Source: Rhynochetos jubatus (lineage: Eukaryota > Chordata > Aves > Eurypygiformes > Rhynochetidae). Taken from it: a stretch of DNA of 64,000 bases. The notes beneath the pieces were generated by a model, which was not told the DNA's origin, ran no database searches, and was given only the letters and a program-made list of their open reading frames with translations. The stretch lies in NCBI GenBank assembly GCA_027574665.1, contig CM050657.1:14024404-14088403 (forward strand). Direction: 5' to 3'. Made by a program: the position numbers and the translations under genes. Positions 1-8,814 of the stretch are shown here, piece by piece (within the stretch, counting starts at the first letter, position 1; each line of letters opens with the position of its first letter).

Positions 1-781
1 TCCGGACGCTAACCCTAAGCGTAACCCTAATTGTTCGGGTGCGCGGTTTCCGGCCCCGGCCCCTGTGGGTTCTGGGTAGGGAAGGTGGGGAGGCAGCAAT
101 GTGGGTGCAGTGTTTTGCTCCTCTTGGCAGGCCTTTGCAATGCCAGCTAGCCCTGGAGCTGTGGGCTTTCTGGTTCTCCGGACGCTAACCCTAGGCGTAA
201 CCCTAATTGTTCGGGTGCGCGGTTTCCGGCCGCGGCCCCTGTGTGTTCTGGCTAGGGAAGGTGGGGAGGCAGCAATGTGGGTGCAGTGTTTTGCTGCTCT
301 TGGCAGGCCTTTGCAATGCCAGCTAGCCCTGGAGCTGTGGGCTTTCTGGTTCTCCGGACGCTAACCCTAAGCGTAACCCTAATTGTTAGGGTGCGCAGTT
401 TCCGGCCCTGGCCCCTCTGGGTTCTGGCTAATACAGGTGGGGATGCAGCAATGTGGGTGCAGTGTTTTGCTCCTCTTGGCAGGCCTTTGCAATGCCAGCT
501 AGCCCTGGAGCTGTGGGCTTTCTGGTTCTCCGGACGCTAACCCTAAGCGTAACCCTAATTGTTAGGGTGCGCGGTTTCCGTCCCCGGCCCCTGTGGGTTC
601 TGGCTAGGGAAGGTGGGGAGGCAGCAATGTGGGTGCAGTGTTTTGCTCCTCTTGGCAGGCCTTTGCAATGCCAGCTAGCCCTGGAGCTGTGGGCTTTCTG
701 GTTCTCCGGACGCTAACCCTAAGCGTAACCCTAATGTTTGACGTGCGCGGTTTCCGGCCCCGGCCCCTCTGGGTTCTGGCT

Positions 782-787
782 AATAAA
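782..787 (+). other. AATAAA hexamer in a TAATAAAGG-type monomer (example)
   Basis: Units with the TAATAAAGG allele create the standard polyadenylation hexamer at m70-75. It is followed within 40 bases by a GT-rich and T-rich stretch (GTGGGTGCAGTGTTTT). The allele occurs in many units across the array. Whether it is used in satellite transcripts cannot be told from sequence. Confidence 0.35.
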
Positions 788-1768
788 GGTGGGGAGGCAG
801 CAATGTGGGTGCAGTGTTTTGCTCCTCTTGGCAGGCCTTTTCAATGCCAGCTAGCCCTGGAGCTGTGGGCTTTCTGGTTCTCCGGACGCTAACCCTAAGC
901 GTAACCCTAATTGTTAGGGTGCGCGGTTTCCAGCCCCAGCCCCCCTGGGTTCTGGCTAGGGAAGGTGGGGAGGCAGCAATGTGGGTGCAGTGTTTTGCTC
1001 CTCTTGGCAGGCCTTTGCAATGCCAGCTAGCCCTGGAGCTGTGGGCTTTCTGGTTCTCCGGACGCTAACCCTAAGCGTAACCCTAATATTTGACGTGCGC
1101 GGTTTCCGGCCCCGGCCCCTGTGGGTTCTGGCTAGGAAAGGTGGGGAGGCAGCAATGTGGGTGCAGTGTTTTGCTCCTCTTGGCAGGCCTTTGCAATGCC
1201 AGCTAGCCCTGGAGCTGTGGGCTTTCTGGTTCTCCGGACGCTAACCCTAAGCGTAACCCTAATTGTTAGGGTGCGCGGTTTCCGGCCCCGGCCCCTGTGG
1301 GTTCTGGCTAGGGAAGGTGGGGAGGCAGCAATGTGGGTGCAGTGTTTTGCTGCTCTTGGCAGGCCTTTGCAATGCCAGCTAGCCCTGGAGCTGTGGGCTT
1401 TCTGGTTCTCCGGACGCTAACCCTAAGCGTAACCCTAATATTTGACGTGCGCGGTTTCCGGCCCCGGCCCCTCTGGGTTCTGGCTAGGAAAGGTGGGGTG
1501 GCAGCAATGTGGGTGCAGTGTTTTGCTCCTCTTGGCAGGCCTTTGCAATGCCAGCTAGCCCTGGAGCTGTGGGCTTTCTGGTTCTCCGGACGCTAACCCT
1601 AAGCGTAACCCTAATTGTTAGGGTGTGCGGTTTCTGGCCCCATCCCCTCTGGGTTCCAGCTAATAAAGCTGGGGAGGCAGCAATGTGGGTGCAGTGTTTT
1701 GCTCCTCTTGGCAGGCCTTTGCAATGCCAGCTAGCCCTGGAGCTGTGGGCTTTTTGGTTCTCCGGACG

Positions 1769-1790
1769 CTAACCCTAAGCGTAACCCTAA
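1769..1790 (-). other. Degenerate telomeric block with two TRF-type sites (example)
   Basis: The block contains TAACCCTAA at m2-10 and again at m14-22. Read on the minus strand each is TTAGGGTTA, which matches YTAGGGTTR, the published binding consensus of the Myb domains of vertebrate TRF1 and TRF2. The two sites are 12 bp apart, with GCGTAA replacing one CCCTAA hexamer between them. Almost every monomer has this pair, giving more than 700 sites in the window. The motif is seen directly; binding is inferred. Confidence 0.8.
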
Positions 1791-1800
1791 TTGTTAGGGT
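1784..1800. other. Inverted telomeric hairpin (class A monomers, example)
   Basis: ACCCTAATTGTTAGGGT is a perfect inverted repeat with a 7-bp stem and a 3-nt TTG loop, made of one CCCTAA facing one TTAGGG. It recurs at m16-32 in class A units, roughly 70 % of the array. A minority read TTCGGG or TTAGCG instead of TTAGGG, which breaks the stem. Class B units replace the right arm with TATTTGACGTG. Confidence 0.85.
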
Positions 1801-1826
1801 GCGCGGTTTCCGGCCCCGGCCCCTCT

Positions 1827-1850
1827 GGGTTCTGGCTAGGGAAGGTGGGG
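1827..1850 (+). other. G-rich segment, possible G-quadruplex (example)
   Basis: G runs of 3, 2, 3, 2 and 4 follow one another across m59-82 on the + strand, separated by short loops. With the GGG at m95-97 this gives four runs of three or more. The TAATAAAGG and TAATACAGG alleles remove one GGG run, so only part of the array keeps the full pattern. Quadruplex folding is an inference. Confidence 0.4.
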
Positions 1851-1938
1851 AGGCAGCAATGTGGGTGCAGTGTTTTGCTCCTCTTGGCAGGCCTTTGCAA
1901 TGCCAGCTAGCCCTGGAGCTGTGGGCTTTCTGGTTCTC
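1851..1938 (+). other. Near-invariant CpG-free core of the monomer (example)
   Basis: Positions m83-170, from AGGCAGCAATG to TCTGGTTCTC, are almost identical in all 363 units. Recurrent changes are C/G at m112, C/G at m113 (CTCGTC), C/G/T at m162, and G-to-A at m87 (GCAACAATG). The others are rare: TAGCTGGCC, TTTTCAATG, GCACTGCC, ATGTGAGTG. No CpG occurs from m51 to m170. The core contains the palindrome TTGCAA and short stems TGGCA/TGCCA and CAGCT/AGCTG. Confidence 0.85.
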
Positions 1939-3704
1939 CGGACGCTAACCCTAAGCGTAACCCTAATTGTTAGGGTGCGCGGTTTCCGGCCCTGGCCCCT
2001 CTGGGTTCTGGCTAGGGAAGGTGGGGAGGCAGCAATGTGGGTGCAGTGTTTTGCTCCTCTTGGCAGGCCTTTGCAATGCCAGCTAGCCCTGGAGCTGTGG
2101 GCTTTCTGGTTCTCCGGACGCTAACCCTAAGCGTAACCCTAATTGTTAGCGTCCGCGGTTTCCGGCCCCGGCCCCTGTGGGTTCTGGCTAGGGAAGGTGG
2201 GGAGGCAGCAATGTGGGTGCAGTGTTTTGCTCCTCTTGGCAGGCCTTTGCAATGCCAGCTAGCCCTGGAGCTGTGGGCTTTCTGGTTCTCCGGACGCTAA
2301 CCCTAAGCGTAACCCTAATTGTTAGCGTCCGCGGTTTCCGTCCCCGGCCCCTGTGGGTTCTGGCTAATACAGGTGGGGAGGCAGCAATGTGGGTGCAGTG
2401 TTTTGCTCCTCTTGGCAGGCCTTTGCAATGCCAGCTAGCCCTGGAGCTGTGGGCTTTCTGGTTCTCCGGACGCTAACCCTAACCCTAACCCTAATATTTG
2501 ACGTGCGCGGTTTCCGGCCCCGGCCCCTCTGGGTTCTGGCTAGGGAAGGTGGGGCGGCAGCAATGTGAGTGCAGTGTTTTGCTCCTCTTGGCAGGCCTTT
2601 GCAATGCCAGCTAGCCCTGGAGCTGTGGGCTTTCTGGTTCTCCGGACGCTAACCCTAAGCGTAACCCTAATATTTGACGTGCGCGGTTTCCGGCCCCGGC
2701 CCCTGTGGGTTCTGGCTAATAAAGGTGGGGAGGCAGCAATGTGGGTGCAGTGTTTTGCTCCTCTTGGCAGGCCTTTGCAATGCCAGCTAGCCCTGGAGCT
2801 GTGGGCTTTCTGGTTCTCCGGACGCTAACCCTAAGCGTAACCCTAATATTTGACGTGCGCGGTTTCCGGCCCCGGCCCCTCTGGGTTATGGCTAATACAG
2901 GTGGGGAGGCAGCAATGTGGGTGCAGTGTTTTGCTCCTCTTGGCAGGCCTTTGCAATGCCAGCTAGCCCTGGAGCTGTGGGCTTTCTGGTTCTCCGGACG
3001 CTAACCCTAAGCGTAACCCTAATTGTTAGGGTGCGCGGTTTCCGGCCCCGGCCCCTGTGGGTTCTGGCTAGGGAAGGTGGGGAGGCAGCAATGTGGGTGC
3101 AGTGTTTTGCTCCTCTTGGCAGGCCTTTGCAATGCCAGCTAGCCCTGGAGCTGTGGGCTTTCTGGTTCTCCGGACGCTAACCCTAAGCGTAACCCTAATA
3201 TTTGACGTGCGCGGTTTCCGGCCCCGGCCCCTGTGGGTTCTGGCTAGGGAAGGTGGGGAGGCAGCAATGTGGGTGCAGTGTTTTGCTGCTCTTGGCAGGC
3301 CTTTGCAATGCCAGCTAGCCCTGGAGCTGTGGGCTTTCTGGTTCTCCAGACGCTAACCCTAAGCGTAACCCTAATATTTGACGTGCGCGGTTTCCGTCCC
3401 CGGCCCCTGTGGGTTCTGGCTAGGAAAGGTGGGGAGGCAGCAATGTGGGTGCAGTGTTTTGCTCCTCTTGGCAGGCCTTTGCACTGCCAGCTAGCCCTGG
3501 AGCTGTGGGCTTTCTGGTTCTCCGGACGCTAACCCTAAGCGTAACCCTAATTGTTAGGGTCCGCGGTTTCCGGCCCCGGCCCCTGTGGGTTCTGGCTAGG
3601 GAAGGTGGGGAGGCAGCAATGTGGGTGCAGTGTTTTGCTCCTCTTGGCAGGCCTTTGCAATGCCAGCTAGCCCTGGAGCTGTGGGCTTTCTGGTTCTCCG
3701 GACG

Positions 3705-5288
3705 CTAACCCTAGGCGTAACCCTAATTGTTCGGGTGCGCGGTTTCCGGCCGCGGCCCCTGTGTGTTCTGGCTAGGGAAGGTGGGGAGGCAGCAATGTGG
3801 GTGCAGTGTTTTGCTGCTCTTGGCAGGCCTTTGCAATGCCAGCTAGCCCTGGAGCTGTGGGCTTTCTGGTTCTCCGGACGCTAACCCTAAGCGTAACCCT
3901 AATTGTTAGGGTGCGCGGTTTCCGTCCCCGGCCCCTGTGGGTTCTGGCTAGGGAAGGTGGGGAGGCAGCAATGTGGGTGCAGTGTTTTGCTCCTCTTGGC
4001 AGGCCTTTGCAATGCCAGCTAGCCCTGGAGCTGTGGGCTTTCTGGTTCTCCGGACGCTAACCCTAAGCGTAACCCTAATGTTTGACGTGCGCGGTTTCCG
4101 TCCCCGGCCCCTCTGGGTTCTGGCTAATAAAGGTGGGGAGGCAGCAATGTGGGTGCAGTGTTTTGCTCCTCTTGGCAGGCCTTTTCAATGCCAGCTAGCC
4201 CTGGAGCTGTGGGCTTTCTGGTTCTCCGGACGCTAACCCTAAGCGTAACCCTAATTGTTAGGGTGCGCGGTTTCCAGCCCCAGCCCCCCTGGGTTCTGGC
4301 TAGGGAAGGTGGGGAGGCAGCAATGTGGGTGCAGTGTTTTGCTGCTCTTGGCAGGCCTTTGCAATGCCAGCTAGCCCTGGAGCTGTGGGCTTTCTGGTTC
4401 TCCGGACGCTAACCCTAAGCGTAACCCTAATATTTGACGTGCGCGGTTTCCGTCCCCGGCCCCTGTGGGTTCTGGCTAGGAAAGGTGGGGAGGCAGCAAT
4501 GTGGGTGCAGTGTTTTGCTCCTCTTGGCAGGCCTTTGCAATGCCAGCTAGCCCTGGAGCTGTGGGCTTTCTGGTTCTCCGGACGCTAACCCTAAGCGTAA
4601 CCCTAATTGTTAGGGTGCGCGGTTTCCGGCCCCGGCCCCTGTGGGTTCTGGCTAGGGAAGGTGGGGAGGCAGCAATGTGGGTGCAGTGTTTTGCTGCTCT
4701 TGGCAGGCCTTTGCAATGCCAGCTAGCCCTGGAGCTGTGGGCTTTCTGGTTCTCCGGACGCTAACCCTAAGCGTAACCCTAATATTTGACGTGCGCGGTT
4801 TCCGGCACCGGCCCCTCTGGGTTCTGGCTAGGAAAGGTGGGGTGGCAGCAATGTGGGTGCAGTGTTTTGCTCCTCTTGGCAGGCCTTTGCAATGCCAGCT
4901 AGCCCTGGAGCTGTGGGCTTTCTGGTTCTCCGGACGCTAACCCTAAGCGTAACCCTAATTGTTAGGGTGTGCGGTTTCTGGCCCCATCCCCTCTGGGTTC
5001 CAGCTAATAAAGCTGGGGAGGCAGCAATGTGGGTGCAGTGTTTTGCTCCTCTTGGCAGGCCTTTGCAATGCCAGCTAGCCCTGGAGCTGTGGGCTTTCTG
5101 GTTCTCCGGACGCTAACCCTAAGCGTAACCCTAATTGTTAGCGTCCGCGGTTTCCGTCCCCGGCCCCTGTGGGTTCTGGCTAATACAGGTGGGGAGGCAG
5201 CAATGTGGGTGCAGTGTTTTGCTCCTCTTGGCAGGCCTTTGCAATGCCAGCTAGCCCTGGAGCTGTGGGCTTTCTGGTTCTCCGGACG
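3705..5288 (+). repeat. Block duplication D1, copy 2 (9 monomers)
   Basis: This repeats the order of rare variants of 185-2472. The first unit is offset by 3,520 bp, the next seven by 3,344 bp and the last by 2,816 bp. The stepwise offsets correspond to loss (or non-gain) of one and then three whole monomers. Copy differences are few, for example CCGTCCCC against CCGGCCCC and CTGCTC against CTCCTC, so the duplication looks recent. Confidence 0.85.
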
Positions 5289-6520
5289 CTAACCCTAAGC
5301 GTAACCCTAATTGTTAGGGTGCGCGGTTTCCGGCCCCAGCCCCTGTGGGTTCTGGCTAGGGAAGGTGGGGAGGCAGCAATGTGGGTGCAGTGTTTTGCTC
5401 CTCTTGGCAGGCCTTTGCAATGCCAGCTAGCCCTGGAGCTGTGGGCTTTCTGGTTCTCCGGACGCTAACCCTAAGCGTAACCCTAGTTGTTCGGGTGCGC
5501 GGTATCCGGCCCCGGCCCCTGTGGGTTCTGGATAGGGAAGGTGGGGAGGCAGCAATGTGGGTGCAGTGTTTTGCTCCTCTTGGCAGGCCTTTGCAATGCC
5601 AGCTAGCCCTGGAGCTGTGGGCTTTCTGGTTCTCCGGACGCTAACCCTAAGCGTAACCCTAATATTTGACGTGCGCGGTGTCCGGCCCCGGCCCCTGTGG
5701 GTTCTGGCTAATAAAGGTGGGGAGGCAGCAATGTGGGTGCAGTGTTTTGCTCCTCTTGGCAGGCCTTTGCAATGCCAGCTAGCCCTGGAGCTGTGGGCTT
5801 TCTGGTTCTCCGGACACTAACCCTAAGCGTAACCCTAATTGTTAGGGTGCGCGGTTTCCGGCCCTGGCCCCTCTGGGTTCTGGCTAATAAAGGTGGGGAG
5901 GCAGCAATGTGGGTGCAGTGTTTTGCTCCTCTTGGCAGGCCTTTGCAATGCCAGCTAGCCCTGGAGCTGTGGGCTTTCTGGTTCTCCGGACGCTAACCCT
6001 AAGCGTAACCCTAATTGTTAGGGTGCGCGGTTTCCGGCCCTGGCCCCTGTGGGTTCTGGCTATGGAAGGTGGGGAGGCAGCAATGTGGGTGCAGTGTTTT
6101 GCTCCTCTTGGCAGGCCTTTGCAATGCCAGCTAGCCCTGGAGCTGTGGGCTTTGTGGTTCTCCGGACGCTAACCCTAAGCGTAACCCTAATATTTGACGT
6201 GCGCAGTTTCCAGCCCCTGCCCCTCTGGGTTCTGGCTAGGGAAGTTGGGGAGGCAGCAATGTGGGTGCAGTGTTTTGCTCCTCTTGGCAGGCCTTTGCAA
6301 TGCCAGCTAGCCCTGGAGCTGTGGGCTTTCTGGTTCTCCGGACGCTAACCCTAAGCGTAACCCTAATTGTTAGGGTGCGCGGTTTCCGGCCCCGGCCCCT
6401 GTGGGTTCTGGCTAGGGAAGGTGGGGAGGCAGCAATGTGGGTGCAGTGTTTTGCTCCTCTTGGCAGGCCTTTGCAATGCCAGCTAGCCCTGGAGCTGTGG
6501 GCTTTCTGGTTCTCCGGACG
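4937..6520 (+). repeat. Tandem block D2, copy 1 (9 monomers)
   Basis: The block starts at the unit with TTTCTGGCCCCATCCC and TAATAAAGCTGGGG. It includes CCCTAGTTGTTCGGG (5465), a class B unit ending in CGGACACTAA (5641), TATGGAAGG (5993) and GAAGTTGGGG (6169). The next block, 6521-7752, abuts it and repeats the order, so this is a direct tandem duplication. Confidence 0.85.
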
Positions 6521-7752
6521 CTAACCCTAAGCGTAACCCTAATTGTTAGGGTGTGCGGTTTCTGGCCTCATCCCCTCTGGGTTCCAGCTAATAAAGCTGG
6601 GGAGGCAGCAATGTGGGTGCAGTGTTTTGCTCCTCTTGGCAGGCCTTTGCAATGCCAGCTAGCCCTGGAGCTGTGGGCTTTCTGGTTCTCCGGACGCTAA
6701 CCCTAAGCGTAACCCTAATTGTTAGGGTGCGCGGTTTCCGGCCCCAGCCCCTGTGGGTTCTGGCTAGGGAAGGTGGGGAGGCAGCAATGTGGGTGCAGTG
6801 TTTTGCTCCTCTTGGCAGGCCTTTGCAATGCCAGCTAGCCCTGGAGCTGTGGGCTTTCTGGTTCTCCGGACGCTAACCCTAAGCGTAACCCTAGTTGTTC
6901 GGGTGCGCGGTTTCCGGCCCCGGCCCCTGTGGGTTCTGGCTAATAAAGGTGGGGAGGCAGCAATGTGGGTGCAGTGTTTTGCTCCTCTTGGCAGGCCTTT
7001 GCAATGCCAGCTAGCCCTGGAGCTGTGGGCTTTCTGGTTCTCCGGACACTAACCCTAAGCGTAACCCTAATTGTTAGGGTGCGCGGTTTCCGGCCCTGGC
7101 CCCTCTGGGTTCTGGCTAATAAAGGTGGGGAGGCAGCAATGTGGGTGCAGTGTTTTGCTCCTCTTGGCAGGCCTTTGCAATGCCAGCTAGCCCTGGAGCT
7201 GTGGGCTTTCTGGTTCTCCGGACGCTAACCCTAAGCGTAACCCTAATTGTTAGGGTGCGCGGTTTCCGGCCCTGGCCCCTGTGGGTTCTGGCTATGGAAG
7301 GTGGGGAGGCAGCAATGTGGGTGCAGTGTTTTGCTCCTCTTGGCAGGCCTTTGCAATGCCAGCTAGCCCTGGAGCTGTGGGCTTTGTGGTTCTCCGGACG
7401 CTAACCCTAAGCGTAACCCTAATATTTGACGTGCGCAGTTTCCAGCCCCTGCCCCTCTGGGTTCTGGCTAGGGAAGTTGGGGAGGCAGCAATGTGGGTGC
7501 AGTGTTTTGCTCCTCTTGGCAGGCCTTTGCAATGCCAGCTAGCCCTGGAGCTGTGGGCTTTCTGGTTCTCCGGACGCTAACCCTAAGCGTAACCCTAATT
7601 GTTAGGGTGCGCGGTTTCCGGCCCCGGCCCCTGTGGGTTCTGGCTAGGGAAGGTGGGGAGGCAGCAATGTGGGTGCAGTGTTTTGCTCCTCTTGGCAGGC
7701 CTTTGCAATGCCAGCTAGCCCTGGAGCTGTGGGCTTTCTGGTTCTCCGGACG
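6521..7752 (+). repeat. Tandem block D2, copy 2 (7 monomers)
   Basis: This repeats 4937-6520 but is two monomers shorter. The equivalent of 5113 is missing, and the equivalents of 5465 and 5641 are fused into one hybrid unit (6873-7048). The order GGCCTCATCCC, CCCCAGCCCC, hybrid, CGGACACTAA, TATGGAAGG, GAAGTTGGGG is preserved. Confidence 0.85.
6873..7048 (+). repeat. Chimeric monomer
   Basis: The left part matches the unit at 5465 (CCCTAGTTGTTCGGG). The right part matches the unit at 5641 (TAATAAAGG, then CGGACACTAA just after the unit end). The junction lies between about 6901 and 6941, in sequence common to both parents. The length stays at 176 bp, as expected for in-register unequal exchange. 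Confidence 0.8.
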
Positions 7753-8814
7753 CTAACCCTAAGCGTAACCCTAATTGTTAGGGTGCGCGGTTTCCGGCCC
7801 CGGCCCCTGTGGGTTCTGGCTAGGGAAGGTGGGGAGGCAGCAATGTGGGTGCAGTGTTTTGCTCCTCTTGGCAGGCCTTTGCAATGCCAGCTAGCCCTGG
7901 AGCTGTGGGCTTTCTGGTTCTCCGGACGCTAACCCTAACCCTAACCCTAACCCTAATATTTGACGTGCGCGGTTTCCGGCCCCGGCCCCTCCGGATTCTG
8001 GCTAATAAAGGTGGGGAGGCAGCAATGTGGGTGCAGTGTTTTGCTCCTCTTGGCAGGCCTTTGCAATGCCAGCTAGCCCTGGAGCTGTGGGCTTTGTGGT
8101 TCTCCGGACGCTAACCCTAAGCGTAACCCTAATATTTGACGTGCGCGGTTTCCGGCCCCGGCCCCTCTGGGTTCTGGCTAGGGAAGGTGGGGAGGCAGCA
8201 ATGTGGGTGCAGTGTTTTGCTCCTCTTGGCAGGCCTTTGCAATGCCAGCTAGCCCTGGAGCTGTGGGCTTTCTGGTTCTCCGGACGCTAACCCTAAGCGT
8301 AACCCTAATTGTTAGGGTGCGCGGTTTCCGGCCCCGGCCCCTCTGGGTTCTGGCTAGGAAAGGTGGGGAGGCAGCAATGTGGGTGCAGTGTTTTGCTGCT
8401 CTTGGCAGGCCTTTGCAATGCCAGCTAGCCCTGGAGCTGTGGGCTTTCTGGTTCTCCGGACGCTAACCCTAACCCTAACCCTAATATTTGACGTGCGCAG
8501 TTTCCGGCCCCGGCCCCTGTGGGTTCTGGCTAATAAAGGTGGGAATGCAGCAATGTGGGTGCAGTGTTTTGCTCCTCTTGGCAGGCCTTTGCAATGCCAG
8601 CTAGCCCTGGAGCTGTGGGCTTTCTGGTTCTCCGGACGCTAACCCTAAGCGTAACCCTACTTGTTAGGGTGCGCGGTTTCCGGCCCCGGCCCCTGTGGGT
8701 TCTGGCTAGGGAAGGTGGGGAGGCAGCAATGTGGGTGCAGTGTTTTGCTCCTCTTGGCAGGCCTTTGCAATGCCAGCTAGCCCTGGAGCTGTGGGCTTTG
8801 TGGTTCTCCGGACG
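7753..8814 (+). repeat. Spacer block between duplications, six monomers
   Basis: Six units starting at 7753, 7929 (182 bp), 8111, 8287, 8463 and 8639. Two carry uninterrupted telomeric repeats. The last has CCCTACTTGTTAGGG, a rare marker seen again at 18847 and 25873. No non-satellite sequence is present. Confidence 0.85.
7929..7956 (-). repeat. Perfect (CCCTAA)4 block, 182-bp monomer
   Basis: CTAA followed by four perfect CCCTAA hexamers instead of CCCTAA-GCGTAA-CCCTAA. One extra hexamer makes this unit 182 bp. It is a class B unit with CCTCCGGATT, a marker shared with the three other 182-bp units. Confidence 0.95.

Larger units (their letters stand above)
1769..1944 (+). repeat. Reference monomer (commonest class A form)
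   Basis: I use this unit as the reference because it has the commonest allele at nearly every variable site. It reads: telomeric block m1-22, inverted TTAGGG m26-31, CpG-rich segment to m50, G-rich segment m59-80, and CpG-free core m83-170 ending in CTCCGGACG. Main polymorphic sites elsewhere in the array are m11-13 (GCG or CCC), m23-31 (class A or B), m42-50 (CCGGCCCCG, CCGTCCCCG, CCGACCCG, CCAGCCCCG), m57 (C or G), m70-75 (AGGGAA, AATAAA, AGGAAA, AATACA, ATGGAA), m112 (C or G) and m162 (C, G or T). Confidence 0.95.
185..2472 (+). repeat. Block duplication D1, copy 1 (13 monomers)
   Basis: Diagnostic units in order: CTAGGCG with GTGTGTTCTGG (185); CCGTCCCC (537); AATGTTTGACG (713); CAGCCCCAGCC (889); GGGGTGGCAG (1417); the GGCCCCATCCC unit (1593); and TAGCGTCCGCGG with TAATACAGG (2297). 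The same order recurs at 3705-5288. Copy 1 has four units that copy 2 lacks, those starting at 361, 1769, 1945 and 2121. Confidence 0.85.

Noticed and set aside
1080-1104. CREB/ATF or XBP1-like site TGACGTGC in class B units
   Set aside because: The core TGACGTG is present, but the full palindrome TGACGTCA is not. An eight-base match repeated by amplification is weak evidence of regulation.
1878-1904. NFI-type palindrome TTGGC...GCCA in the core
   Set aside because: The half-sites TTGGCA and TGCCAG are too far apart for the TTGGCN5GCCAA consensus. Only a half-site match remains, which is common by chance.
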